From assembly GCA_963738135.1 (NCBI GenBank), contig CAVTVK010000002.1:186001-250000 (forward strand): DNA of 64,000 nucleotides, given 5' to 3'. This document shows, one piece after another, positions 53,994 through 63,788 of the stretch. The notes beneath the pieces are model-generated. The model did not search any database. It saw nothing but the letters and a program-made list of their open reading frames with translations, and had not been told where the DNA came from. Numbering within the stretch: the stretch's first letter is position 1; each line of letters opens with the position of its first letter. Position numbers and translations under genes: made by a program. Source of the DNA: Bog-473 sp963738135. GTDB taxonomy: Bacteria; Actinomycetota; Acidimicrobiia; Acidimicrobiales; RAAP-2.

Positions 53994-54140
53994 AACAAAC
54001 CCCCCTCCACCCTCCCCGCCTCCCCGCGATCTCACCCCCGAACACCCCCCCCCAACGACATCCCCCGTCTACACCATATTCCCCCACAACAAGAACAAAA
54101 CCCACCGACTAAACAACAACGAACCCAAAACATGCCCCCT
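53994..54140. other. G-depleted, C/A-rich low-complexity tract
   Basis: The plus strand over about 145 bases consists almost wholly of C, A and T with long C-runs (CCCCCC, CCCCCCCCC) and CAACAAGAACAAAAC-type stretches. It lies between the convergent phosphatase and STAS genes and forms the aberrant tail of the latter. Could be an assembly or sequencing artefact, a junction, or a strand-asymmetric spacer. Confidence 0.7.
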
Positions 54141-54315
54141 CTTTACCGTGAGAGCTGGGCGCGGTTAACAAATCAAGCTCGCCCTCAAGGTTGATCATGA
54201 GCCGACCATCACCCCGCTGAACTCGAACAGAAAGTAGCGGTTGGCTCGCGGACCCCCGGCTGGCCGTGGAATCATCGGACGTCGGCTGCCCAGGGACGCT
54301 CGGGGGGGTTGTCAT
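54109..54315 (-). pseudogene. STAS-domain protein, truncated
   Basis: ATG at 54315. Residues 28-52, VRVQRGDGRLMINLEGELDL then LTAP, are the first strands of a STAS domain; after about residue 53 the sequence becomes SHGKEGACFGFVVV and stops, because it runs into the G-poor tract. The phosphorylation loop and everything after it are missing. As read it cannot work; a natural partner for the phosphatase next door was likely here. Confidence 0.6.
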
Positions 54316-54435
54316 GCTACTTCGGGCTCGAACATGACGACCTCGACCTTCGTTCCATTATTTGGCCTGTTGGCCAGTAATGATCCTTCATTCGTAGCAC
54401 TCTCTACGGGAGTCAACAGTCCCGCAGTGCCGGCC

Positions 54436-55124
54436 TTACTTGAGGCCCCCGACGGCTCTCGCTATGACAAGCAGGGAGACGATGAGTGCGGAACTGGCTT
54501 GGATGCCCATGAGAAGTTTGACTCGGCTGGACAGGGGCATCGTGTCGGTCGGACTGAAGGCCGAGCTGTTTGTCAGCGATACATAGAGGTAGTCGACAAG
54601 AACGGGCGCCCAGTCAACGTGTTCGGATGCCGAGGCAGCCACTTCAGCGACCGTGTCTGCGTCCTCATCCTGCGAAACCGAAAGTCGGCCGGCGGTAGCT
54701 CGGCCCGCGCAGCGTGGCACGTTTGACCGGCCCACCTCGGTCAAGTTCCCAATAAGCCAGACCGAAGACGATGATATTGGTCAGCCAGACTTGAAGCGCA
54801 GCCAACAAGAGCTTATGGCTGTCGTTGTCCGCTCCCTGGATCAGCGCGGATCAACAGGACCAGCGAGAACAGATTGGCGAGGCCTATAACCCCAACAAGC
54901 GCGAGGGACAACACTCTCGACCACGTTGTCTGGCGCGTAAATCGGCGCGGGTTGTATGCCAACACCGGCAGCAGGAGCACCAGTTCCAAGCAGGGTATTA
55001 CGAACCGACTTCCCAAAGTGAGGCTGCTCGGCAGGGCTGCGTAGAGCGCAGCGCCAATGACAATGGCCAACGCAGCAGGGAATCGATGTTCATTGTCCCG
55101 ACCTTGGCGGGGGGCACCGAGCAT
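54436..55124 (-). pseudogene. Integral membrane protein (FSPTDTMPL family), frameshifted
   Basis: Start at 55124: RFPAALAIVIGAALYAALPS, VIPCLELVLLLPVLAYNPRR and LVGVIGLANLFSLVLLI; continuing in another frame QGADNDSHKLLLAALQVWLT, NIIVFGLAYWELDRGGPV; and in a third SQDEDADTVAEVAASASEHV, DYLYVSLTNSSAFSPTDTMP and a last helix. The pieces form one four- or five-helix protein of an uncharacterised family marked by AFSPTDTMPL. At least two frame changes (about 54815 and 54685). Confidence 0.6.
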
Positions 55125-55574
55125 TCGATCTCCTGACTGCTCCTGTCGCGTTGACGAACCGGCCCGCCTGGAACTCAGCTCCTTCGAGATTCAGCCGGGC
55201 ATCAACTTGAAGAGGTCCGATTTGTCGGGTCAGACCCACGCCCTCCTTACCCACGGGCGTTGCTCACGAAACAGCACATTGAACCGACACCAACAAGCGC
55301 AATGTTCCGAACTGAAGGCTCCCTTTTCGGCACTCCGTGAGAGGGACAGAGTGAGTTTCCATTCACCCAGGCAGCGCACTTGCCAATCGCACCACCACAG
55401 AGTCAGCGAGATCTGACAGTGGATCTCTTCAGACCTTCGACCTCGAAATTTTAGATTCTATGAACCTTGTTTAGACGGTGATCAGAACTGCCATTCGCAG
55501 CGTGACGCAGAAGGATCGACGCCGTCGCTCTCCTAGAAAGGAACGAGCATCCGCCATACCGGACCGGACCGTGG
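55125..55574. other. 450-bp region without a recognised gene
   Basis: Between the frameshifted membrane protein and the GH15 gene. No supported frame. Confidence 0.45.
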
Positions 55575-57302
55575 CTATGCCTCGCCAAGTGTCGCTGCTA
55601 CCTCGATCAGCAGGGCATGAACGAACGCCTGTGGCAGGTTTCCCCTCATCTGTCGCTCGTCCGTGTCGTATTCCTCCGAGTACAAAAGGGGAGGGCCCGC
55701 CGACGCCCTTGTTCGTTCCCACCAACCCTCGGCACGGATTCGGTCACCTTGTTGATTACTGGCGAGCGCCATCAAGAAACCACACAACGTGAATGAGCCT
55801 TCGACGTGGCCTAACGGTTCATCATTGTGCCTGAACCGATAGGCATAGCCATCAATGGTGAGAGTATCGCTGTACGTGGTGAGGGTAGCCACGGTGCGAG
55901 GGTCATTGGCCGGGATTGCACCACGTAAAGCGGGTAAGAGCAGAGCAGCGTCGAGCCCCGGATCTTGCGGAGAGCGTTGCCAGCGACCTGAGGGATGGGT
56001 TGCGTGAGCCGCCGTATCAGCCACGATTCGGTCTGCGAGGATACAAGCCACTCCGCGTTTTGCAGCCCGAGGGGCAGCGCTGCACAGTACGGAGCGAAGT
56101 CCTGCGGACGCAGTGAGGCGGCTATGGGTCCACGGTTGATTGTCGATCTCCCAGATGCCCGCGTCGGGGTCAGTCCACCGCTCCGCGATTGCGGCGGCGG
56201 CCAATTCTCCGGCCCGTAGTCCGTCCCGGTCCAAGAGGTCGTTTCGGCTGGCGTCGGCTAGAAGCAACAGAGCTTCGCCAAAGGCGTCCAACTGGAACTG
56301 CCTATTGACCCAGTTACCCACCCTGTCAAAGCCGCCCGGGTATCCTGGCAAATCGAGGTTTCTCTGATCGGGAACCTGTTCTCCCGCAACCGTGTAGGCG
56401 GGTGCGAGCTGGCTTCCGTGTTCGAGCAACCGGCCGGTTACGAAACGAATTGCATCCCCAAGCAGAAGAGTGTCTCCTATGGCGGCCATGGCATGACCGG
56501 CGTAACACTGGTCTCGGATCCACACGTAGCGATAGTCATAATTTCTTCCTGCTTCGCTCCGCTCGGGCAGACCGTGGTGGCTGCAGCTACCATCCCTCCA
56601 GTCGAAGCCGTGAGCCCCCGCAAGACCGTGTAGCTATGTCGAGCATCCGAGGGGCTGATGCAGTCCGACAGTTGGGGAACAGCGTCATTCCAGGCCGCTT
56701 CGGTGGCGCTCCATGCTTCCTGCGCCACGACTGGCTCTCGGGGCAACTGACCTGCGACAACCTCGAGAACGAGGTCGTGGTACTCCCCGGCAGGCACGTT
56801 TAAGTCCATAAACAAGGGTCGGCGAGTCCCGATCGAACTCGGGGTGGGCAGCAGATGCCCCTTGCCAACGAAGATGACTGGACCCACTTCGAGCAGTCCA
56901 GATCCCGTTGTCTCGTTCAATCTCGGATCAGGGGATCATTGTCATAGTCCGCTCTGGCTTCGAGATGCACCCGAACATGGGCATCTCCTTCTGTCGCAAT
57001 GACCCGTCGAAGCACTATTGCGCGGGCAAGGATCTCCCGGAAAAGAGAGGGCCTCTCGACACTCGACAATGCCGTTGTCGGTGACCCACCGGCTTCGCCA
57101 GATCAAAGATCCAGACTCGTAATATCCCCCCCAAACGAAGCGACGCGTGGGGGTGACTGCGTAAGTCCCGGTCCCACCGATAAGGGAGGAGAACAATGAG
57201 GGGCTATCCCAACTCGGCACACACATCCAACTGATGTCACCCCTCGGCCCGATAAGAGCCCCGCTTTTCACCATCGGCGAGCACGGCGTACTCGCGAAAC
57301 AC
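55575..57302 (-). pseudogene. Glycoside hydrolase family 15 (glucoamylase/trehalase-like), several frameshifts
   Basis: From GTG 57302 the pieces are FREYAVLADGE; GALIGPRGDISWMCVPSWDS to VECREALSFPGDP; VLRRVIATEGDAHVRVHLEA with RADYDNDP; ETTGSGLLEVGPVIFVGKGH to VLRGLTAST; LPERSEAGRNYDYRYVWIRD; then an intact 315-residue part, QCYAGHAMAAIG ... DAGIWEIDNQPWTHSRL ... LLYSEEYDTDERQMRGNLPQ. The order and motifs (DYRYVWIRD, NLPQAFVH) are those of bacterial GH15 enzymes of about 580-600 residues. At least four frame changes, all in the first half. Last gene of an SDR-membrane protein-GH15 operon. Confidence 0.75.
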
Positions 57303-57334
57303 GTGGGGCGGAAAGTCCGGCGCCGTTCTGGTCG

Positions 57335-57670
57335 TCATCGTCGAATGGCTGTACTGATCGCAATCGATATCGCCGCCGCCGCCGCTGCGCAAAGCGCACT
57401 TCGACGGTATGGCTGCTCGGAGACCGTGGCGACGAGCATCGTCGATCCGTGTAGTGCATCAGCGGCTGTGCCCCAAGCAAGTACGTGGCGGGATGGGCAG
57501 GCCGTCAGCCAACAGCCTTGTCCGAGCAGTCGAGCACCAAGCACGCGTACCAACCAGGTCGGTGGGCGCGGTTCTTGTCCCGTGATTGGCCCGGTAATGG
57601 CATCGGGAAACGCCATCTGGAGGACTCCGCAAATTCCCGGGCCGATCCCGAATGTACGCTTTGCGTTCAT
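57335..57670 (-). CDS. Small integral membrane protein between SDR and GH15 genes
   Basis: 111 residues. ATG at 57670 overlaps the SDR stop as ATGA. WLVRVLGARLLGQGCWLTAC, ALHGSTMLVATVSEQPYRRS and an Ala-rich final helix form three to four membrane helices with the LGARxxxQ and DALHxxSM signature seen in homologues beside GH15 genes. Intact. Role unknown; co-transcription suggests a link to trehalose or glycan metabolism. Confidence 0.6.
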   Translation of the reverse strand: MNAKRTFGIGPGICGVLQMAFPDAITGPITGQEPRPPTWLVRVLGARLLGQGCWLTACPSRHVLAWGTAADALHGSTMLVATVSEQPYRRSALCAAAAAAISIAISTAIRR

Positions 57671-58671
57671 CGTCGGCGCCTGATCAATAGTGCGAGTGCT
57701 GCGGCCAGAGAGATGAGGCTCCCGCCGATTACTTTGTGATGGTGGGATAGCCAGAGCTGGGGGTCATCCTCATGGGATTTGTTATCGAAGATGCCATGTG
57801 AGCCGTAATCCTTCCCTTCGTTTCCATCGGCCGGGCTCCAAAGATTAACTGGTGCATCTGCACTCTGCGGCTCTGTGGTCTGTTGGGCCGAAAATCCGGT
57901 TCTGCCCAGATATCGGTCCAGCACACCTGGCACAATCGCATTGGCAGCCAGCGTGGCCATCGTTGATGCACCCACCCAGTATTCGTGTTGCCGTGGGTGA
58001 TCAGCAGCGAAGAGCACTCCGTGGCAGCAATTTCGGCTGATAGATCGGTGGCACGGCTGGGCATGGCGTGGAAGGCGCGATAAAACCCACGAGAACTGCG
58101 GTGCGTTCACGGCAGGCATCTGGACCATCGTCACGCTGGACGTTGCTCTTCTCGTGGAGCAACTCGCATCGCAACGCCTCGTGGAAGCCCTGGATGGCGT
58201 GCTTCGCTCCGCAGTAAGCACTTTGCAGCGGAATACCCCGATAAGCCAAGGCGGACCCGACCTGCACGATCGTGCCACGATCACGGGCCTTCATGTACTT
58301 CAGAGCGGCCATCGTGCCGTAGACGTACCCCAGATAGCTGACATCGGTAACCCTTTTGTATTCGTCGGGTTGGATTTGATCGAAGGGGGCAAGATCAAAT
58401 GTGAATGCCACGTTGACCCAGACGTCGATTGGGCCTATCTCACCTTCAATCCTGTCCGCCGCTGCTTGTACCTGTCTCGAATCGGCGACGTCGGTCTGAA
58501 TTGGTAGGGGATGGCCCCCAGCCAACCGGACGTCCTCTGCAGCTCCATTTAGCCCTTTCGCCCCCGCGAAAGCAGCGCTACGGAGCAGCCGCGGGCGCTG
58601 AATGATCGTGCCACAGCACGTCCAATTCCTCCGCTCGCCCCCGTGACGACCACGACCTGATTCGTTGGCAT
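57667..58671 (-). pseudogene. Short-chain dehydrogenase/reductase (SDR), several frameshifts
   Basis: ATG at 58671: QVVVVTGASGGIGRAVARSF (TGxxxGxG cofactor motif). After SRGRKG the frame changes: AAEDVRLAGGHPLPIQTDVA, IDVWVNVAFTFDLAPFDQIQ, VGSALAYRGIPLQSAYCGAK (YxxxK pair). After KSNV it changes again: QMPAVNAPQFSWVLSRLPRH, then VPPIYQP in another frame, then VLFAADHPRQHEYWVGASTM to the stop at 57667. Together a full-length SDR of about 330 residues of the type that accompanies GH15 genes. Three or four frame changes. Confidence 0.7.
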
Positions 58672-58893
58672 ACGACCATCCTTGCGAGCAGCGGCCCAAA
58701 AGAAATATTCGTCCACCTATGCGTCTACATCCGGGAGATCACACTTGTCGTGTCGAAGTCCATTGGCGATAAAGGCCGCCGAATCTCAATGAGTCGACCG
58801 CCGGCGGGGATAGAACAACTCCTTTTAGAAGATCTGCTTCGCACGCTACCCTTCACGTGAAATGAGCAAACATTTTCGCCGAGGTCGGAAGCT

Positions 58894-59516
58894 ATGGACA
58901 CAGTAGGATTCCGCTGCTCGGTTGCTGCCCTGCTGGGCGCGGTCGCAGGGTTTGTTGGCGCCCTGGTCATTGTGTGGCAGGCCGCGAACCCCTTGTGGGC
59001 TGGGATGCTGCGGCCATCTGTTACTTGCCTTGGACCTGGAAAACCATCGGTGGTTTGGATGCGGCAGGAACGAAGCGCCACGCCAACGTGGAGGACGCCA
59101 GCCAGCGGATTGCGGAAGCAATTATTCTTGTCGCCGGAGTAGCGCCTCTCGCTGCCGGGGGGGGTTCTGGTCAAGGCAGGGCAGTCTCGGCGGCACGAAG
59201 GCCTATCTCATCACCGTCGGCATTGTCAGCGTCGTCTTGTCGTGGTCGACCATCCACACGGTATTCACGCTGCGATACACCAGGTCGCATTATCAGAATC
59301 CGGAAGGCGGAGTTGATTTCAACGAGAAGGACCCTCCTGCCTACCTCGACTTTGCTTACTTGGCGTTTGCGATCGGAATGACATTTCAGGTCTCTGACAC
59401 CGATCTGACGACGAAATCGATTCGCAGAATCGCCCCATCGCACGCCCTGATGTCCTATTTGTTCGGTGCAGTGATCGTGGCGCTCGCGTAAATATCGTGG
59501 CAAGTCTTTTGGGCTG
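58894..59516 (+). pseudogene. DUF1345-type membrane protein, frameshifted
   Basis: ATG at 58894: FRCSVAALLGAVAGFVGALV (frame 1), DAAAICYLPWTWKTIGGLDA to IILVAGVAPLAA (frame 2), AYLITVGIVSVVLSWSTIHT, VFTLRYTRSHYQNPEGGVDF, YLDFAYLAFAIGMTFQVSDT (frame 3), and VNIVASLLG with TGA at 59514-59516 (frame 4 segment). The DFAYLAFxIGMTFQVSDTD signature identifies DUF1345. Three frame changes. Function unknown (membrane protein of about 207 residues). Confidence 0.7.
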
Positions 59517-60073
59517 ACCGGCAAGTAACGACAGGGCGACCCGCTGCTTGGCGACTGACGCGGATTTGATCGGAGATCGGGAAAACACAATTCGGGACTC
59601 CCCGCGTCAACGCCTATCTCTCTCGCTCCAGGCGCATGACGGCCAAGATGCGGGGAGGCTTCGGCCGTACGGCGCGATGGGGCTCCCGAACCTCCACCCA
59701 ATTCCTTTTCAGATTGAAAACCCCAGCTCGAGCGAGACGGAAGGCGATCGGGCGCTGGAAGTCCAAAACCGCCGGGAGCTGTTCGATGTCCTGGCCCTTT
59801 GTCTCGGTCCGTTGACTGAGGGCCGGCGAGCCAGTCTTCCAGTGCGTCCCGGCTTGCTGGCCAACCGGGCTGACACGGACGTCTCCAGCCAAGCCGATCT
59901 AGGTCACCGGTCGAAACTGGTCTCGGACGTCGCACCTGGACAGTGCACCTTCGTTGCGTGTGGACTAAGTGTGTTCTAACGGGTAACCGAGAACGCAGGA
60001 TTAGGCAGGGTATGCGGCAGTCATTTGACCGGGCTCGAAAGACCGCTAACTATGTCGCCGCCGTGTGCCCGAC
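59517..60073. other. 557-bp region without a recognised gene
   Basis: A minus-strand stretch at 59614-59892 reads GTHWKTGSPALSQRTETKGQ and VLDFQRPIAFRLARAG and might be a protein fragment, but no family was recognised. Confidence 0.35.
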
Positions 60074-60544
60074 TTACCCGCGATGGACCCGATCCTCGTG
60101 GGCGTTTGGGTCAAGCGCAGTTGAGCCGCCTACGCCGGGCGAAACCCGGGTCACTCCTGCGCCGCTTTCCCTGGAATCCACCGCGTTCGCCCCATCCACA
60201 TTCTCTCGGGAAGTACGGGAGGGTTCCTCTTCCGCTGGACTCGCGTCCTGGTTCCCAGCGTGGAGATCCGCAGCGCGCTGATCGGTTTCCACGTCGCGGC
60301 GAGGCTGGCGCCGGTGGGCAATGTTCTTTGTTCGACTACGAACGATCCCTCCAATCAGCAGCGCGAGCCCAAAAAGAATCACGGCGCCTGTTATGGCGCC
60401 GAGGAGAAAGATCTGTTCGGCATGATGTATTCCAAGGGTGCTACCGAAGATTTCTATGTCTCCCACGGTGAAGCGATTCTTCATCGCTACATCAATCCCG
60501 AAAGCTGCTCCCGCAACTATCAATACAAGTCCGACGATGATCAT
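60074..60544 (-). CDS. Small two-helix membrane protein
   Basis: 156 residues from ATG 60544. First helix IIVGLVLIVAGAAFGIDVAM, short extracytoplasmic loop with GDIEIFGSTLGIHHAEQIFL, second helix, then a long polar tail rich in Arg, Asp and Ser. It follows the PRC-barrel gene by 60 bases on the same strand and is probably part of its operon. Not recognised beyond that; the tail may be disordered. Confidence 0.6.
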   Translation of the reverse strand: MIIVGLVLIVAGAAFGIDVAMKNRFTVGDIEIFGSTLGIHHAEQIFLLGAITGAVILFGLALLIGGIVRSRTKNIAHRRQPRRDVETDQRAADLHAGNQDASPAEEEPSRTSRENVDGANAVDSRESGAGVTRVSPGVGGSTALDPNAHEDRVHRG

Positions 60545-60604
60545 GGGTTCTCTCCGATCATTGGGTTCACAAGGGTGATCTCTGAAGTGGTCAATCAGTA
60601 ATGG

Positions 60605-61147
60605 CTACCGGTCGTTCGGTTGCTCTTGGGCCTCGTCGGCCGGGGAGTCGTCCAACAGCACTCGTGAGACGGGGTGCACTTCCTCTGTCACCACGTACTT
60701 CCTGAGCCGGGCCTGCCCCCTCCCCGGAGATTCCGAATTCGCCTCGTCCTGCTCGCTCTCGCGGTCAGAGGCCCGATGGGTGACTGTTGGCGCTCCTCGG
60801 TCGTTTTCCTCAGTGTCGGCTGCCAGACGTTGTGCCTTGGCGTAATGCCGGTAGAGCTGCACTTCCTCTTCGGGCGCGAGGTGACCATCGCCATCGTCGT
60901 CTACCTGCGGGGCGGTTTTTACCTGCTCCCGGTCCCAAGGAATGACAAGATCGTCGCCATCCTCTGTTACCCCTTCAAGAGGGACAAAGGACACCCGCCT
61001 TCCAAAGAGGCCGGTATTGACGGTGGCCCATTCGGGATGATTCGTCGCGTCATCCACGAAGATCTGGGAAACGGTCCCGACCTTGTGGCCGGACGAATCC
61101 AGGACGGTTCGGTCAATCCAACCTCTCACTTCGTCCACCTGCACCAT
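60605..61147 (-). CDS. PRC-barrel domain protein with DUF2382-like tail, copy 2
   Basis: 180 residues. ATG at 61147 is preferred because AGGGGGAAGTCA precedes it; GTG at 61297 would add 50 basic residues. EVRGWIDRTVLDSSGHKVGT, WATVNTGLFGRRVSFVPLEG and WDREQVKTAPQVDDDG are the PRC-barrel; the C-terminus LRKYVVTEEVHPVSRVLLDD recalls the DUF2382 stress domain. An acidic linker joins them. Paralogous to the shorter PRC protein at 42508. Confidence 0.85.
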   Translation of the reverse strand: MVQVDEVRGWIDRTVLDSSGHKVGTVSQIFVDDATNHPEWATVNTGLFGRRVSFVPLEGVTEDGDDLVIPWDREQVKTAPQVDDDGDGHLAPEEEVQLYRHYAKAQRLAADTEENDRGAPTVTHRASDRESEQDEANSESPGRGQARLRKYVVTEEVHPVSRVLLDDSPADEAQEQPNDR

Positions 61148-62401
61148 TGACTTCCCCCTGTCTCTGTCGATTCGCTTCAAAGTTCTTCTGCCCACGAGGA
61201 AGCGGGCCAAACGCACGAGCCAGTTCGGTTTGAACCCTGTCCACCAGCCTCGAACACCAGACGACTTCGACCGGTCCCCAGACAGCCCTGAGCTCACCTA
61301 GGGCGCGCGCAGTTTCCGGTCAAACGTTTGTCTCAACACCGATGAAAAGGGAAATCAGGCAGTAACGAACGCCTTGGTGAGCTCGACACCACATCCGAAG
61401 GGCTAGACGCCACGGCCCTAACTGTCCTTCGAAAGATGTTGGCATGAGGAGTCTTCGAAACGGGCAAAGAGCCGGCTATGACCACGTGCCCGACAACACC
61501 CCGGTCTGACTCTGTCCCATGAACGAGCCAGTGGCTCGGTGGTTGATGGCCGCACCAGACCACGGGAGCTTGCCGTCGCTCGACGTGCTCCTACGGCGGC
61601 CCTCGTGGCATATTCGGGCGGCCTGTCGGGGCAACGGCGCTGGTTTTGTTCTTCTCTGATGATCCAGCGACCTTGAGGGTCGCCAGAGCAATGTGTGCCG
61701 GCTGTCCTGTGCGCTAGGAATGCTATTCCGCCGCTATGGCGGACGCTGGTCTAAAGGGCATCTGGGTGGGCTACACAGCCAAGGAGCGGCGGGATCGGCG
61801 CCGGGCATCGGTATAGGGAATCAGGAGCCCGTCGTACCCTGCCCAGTGCCAATGGGGTTATCGGCCTGCTGTGAATGTGGCTAGTCGAAGCTAAGGGGCG
61901 CTGAGGCCTTTGTTCCACGTTGGCCAGGCGGGAGCGGACAAACACGAGCGGGGCGTCGGGGTCGTGGAGGTTGGGGGATCGCGGCTATTGCGAATTCGCC
62001 AATCACTCCTGCTCCGAAGACGAGGCAATGCGTGGAGTCACCGAACTGGAAGTGCCCGAGTTCCTTGTCTTTGGCGACGTGATTCGCAGCGGCTTGAAGG
62101 TTGGAAAGCAGGCAGTTCTGCTCAAGAAGGTGCGGATGCACGTCAGAGTTAGTCCGAACGACGGAACGGACGAGGTCGCGCAGGACCCGCGTGTCGATCT
62201 CGGCCAAGCCGCGGTCAATTCAGGGAAATCTTCGATTGCTCTGGCGCACGACTGAAAAGGCCGGCAACCCGGTGTCTCGAGCCGCCCACATGGACGGCGT
62301 GTTGGTATAACCCGAGGAACGACGGCACTTGGTGGCGAGTCAGGCCGTGTCCCTCGGACTAGTGTCGGCGCCAACACGCATAGGCCCTATGAGGTCAAGA
62401 C
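61148..62401. other. 1254-bp region without a recognised gene
   Basis: Several short open frames. One minus-strand frame (about 62207-61980) reads VLRDLVRSVVRTNSDVHPHL and ELGHFQFGDSTHCLVFGAG, which could be a fragment of something, but it has no ribosome site and no family match. Confidence 0.4.
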
Positions 62402-62557
62402 TTACCGACGAAGGGACCCCCGGCGCGAACCTCGGCTGAGCGCGAAACTCGCGACCCACACGATGGCCAGTACGACGGCAGCGATCCACAACAGGTGAAC
62501 CGCGAATCCTGCGCCGAATAGAATTAATACCAAAAGAGCTAGCAAGACTATGAGCAT
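62402..62557 (-). CDS. Small hydrophobic membrane protein (lmo0937-like), copy 2
   Basis: 51 residues. ATG at 62557 follows GGAGGGAACCATC. LIVLLALLVLILFGAGFAVH then LLWIAAVVLAIVWVASFALS and a basic tail (RGSRRGSLRR). Shares LVLILFGAGFAVHLLWIAA with the copy at 43740. It lies 79 bases beyond the CsbD stop, likely the same transcript. Confidence 0.85.
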   Translation of the reverse strand: MLIVLLALLVLILFGAGFAVHLLWIAAVVLAIVWVASFALSRGSRRGSLRR

Positions 62558-62636
62558 GATGGTTCCCTCCTGCAGGTCCCGAATAGGACACGATCCTCGA
62601 TGAAATCGCTAACCGCCTCGGCGAGTAGCGAGAGCT

Positions 62637-62810
62637 CTACTTCTTGAAAGCGTCCTTAACCTTTTCGCCGGCCTGCTTCAAGTTGCCGGATGCCTTGTCA
62701 CCTTTCCCCTCCGCCTGCAAAGACCGATCTTTCGTGGCCTTCCCAGCGGCGTACTTCACGTGGCCCTTCGCTTCCTGGGCCTTGTTCTTGGCCTTGTCAA
62801 CAGTTGACAT
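62637..62810 (-). CDS. CsbD-family stress protein
   Basis: 57 residues. ATG at 62810 follows AGAGGAGGTTTC. STVDKAKNKAQEAKGHVKYA, GKATKDRSLQAEGKGDKASG and NLKQAGEKVKDAFKK: a Lys/Ala/Gly-rich CsbD protein, one of the best-known SigB-dependent general stress proteins of Gram-positives. A GCTT-N16-GGGTAT promoter stands upstream (62842-62867). Confidence 0.92.
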   Translation of the reverse strand: MSTVDKAKNKAQEAKGHVKYAAGKATKDRSLQAEGKGDKASGNLKQAGEKVKDAFKK

Positions 62811-62841
62811 GAAACCTCCTCTGTTCCGCTCAGGAAGCTAA

Positions 62842-62867
62842 ATACCCGGACTTGATGGATACCAAGC
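62842..62867 (-). promoter_or_regulatory. SigB/SigF-type promoter for csbD-like gene
   Basis: On the minus strand GCTT (62864-62867) and GGGTAT (62842-62847), 16 bases apart; the -10 lies 32 bases from the ATG. Confidence 0.7.
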
Positions 62868-62930
62868 ACACAGTGGTTCCCTGTTGCAACCTGCATCAAT
62901 CGGCAGAGGAATTCATCGAGCGTGGGCGAC

Positions 62931-63131
62931 CTACTTCTTTGGATACGTTCGCTCCTCTTGAATTCTGCCGTTGGCCTTGTGAATTCTCACACTCACAGAC
63001 TGCTTGTCGGCCTTGGCAGAAGTGGCAGCTCGTCGTATTGCAGCCTGCTTGGTCTTATCTTGGGCGATGACTCCTCGGTGACTCTCCGCGACCCAGCGGT
63101 CGCCCTTCTTCACAATATCGATCTGCTTCAT
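62931..63131 (-). CDS. DUF2188-domain protein, copy 2
   Basis: 66 residues. ATG at 63131 follows AAGGAGCACAGAA. IDIVKKGDRWVAESHRGVIA, then the same helix and IHKANGRIQEERTYPKK as the copy at 42238. Probably transcribed with the DUF3618-type gene, whose stop is 60 bases upstream. Confidence 0.9.
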   Translation of the reverse strand: MKQIDIVKKGDRWVAESHRGVIAQDKTKQAAIRRAATSAKADKQSVSVRIHKANGRIQEERTYPKK

Positions 63132-63191
63132 TTCTGTGCTCCTTGCCTAAAGTGACTATGCAGCTGTTTACGAAACGGGTTCCGGGGACTT

Positions 63192-63788
63192 CTAAAGATC
63201 TCGGACGTTCCCTGCCGACTCCTTCGCCTGGTTGCTGACCTCTCCGCCGGCATGGCTCGCGGCGTCCTTTGTTTGGTCGACGGCATCCTGAGCTGTCCCT
63301 CGGACCTCCTCGACGCTGGACTCCGCCGCCTCTTCGAGGTGCTGAGCACTGTCACGTACGGGCTCTCTGAGGGCACCCATCGCCTCTTGACCGGACTGCT
63401 TGAGCTCCTCGACTGCAGGCTCGCGATCTCCTGCGCTTTGCCCGCCAGTTGGGCCTCCGTGTCGGAGCCCGGGAAGATCGCGGCAGCCAAAAAACCCAGG
63501 CCGAACGCCATGGATCCCGCGACCAATGGAGCACCTTGCGTCTTTTTCGCCGCAGCATCTGGAAGCTGATGTCCCGCCTCGCCGGCGGCCTTGACCGAGG
63601 CCTGCACATCAGCGGCGCTTCCCATGATCGAGTCCCTGGCTGCGGTTAGTCCCGCCGTGAGCTTCTGCTTACGGCGTTCCACGACCCGGCTGGGACTGAC
63701 GCGGTCGCTGATCGCGTCGACTGTTGTTCCCAGTTCGCTCCCGCGTATCGGCAATCTCGCGCCTCAATTCCTCTGTGCTTTGGCCCAC
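63192..63788 (-). pseudogene. DUF3618-type protein, two frameshifts
   Basis: GTG at 63788, inside the end of the holin-like gene and after AAAGGAGGATGTCCA, begins GQSTEELRREIADTRE; the family sequence then needs a frame change (one extra C) to ELGTTVDAISDRVSPSRVVE and on through GSMAFGLGFLAAAIFPGSDT (a membrane helix) to AGKAQEIA, and a second change (one missing G, about 63415) to AVEELKQSGQEAMGALREPV and the amphipathic repeats ending KESAGNVRDL at 63192. Restored length is about 198 residues, normal for DUF3618 with its C-terminal coiled region. Confidence 0.7.

Noticed and set aside
61881..62207. Minus-strand frame with a protein-like stretch (LVRSVVRTNSDVHPH)
   Set aside because: No ribosome site, no family, and an overlapping plus-strand frame is equally plausible; left unassigned.
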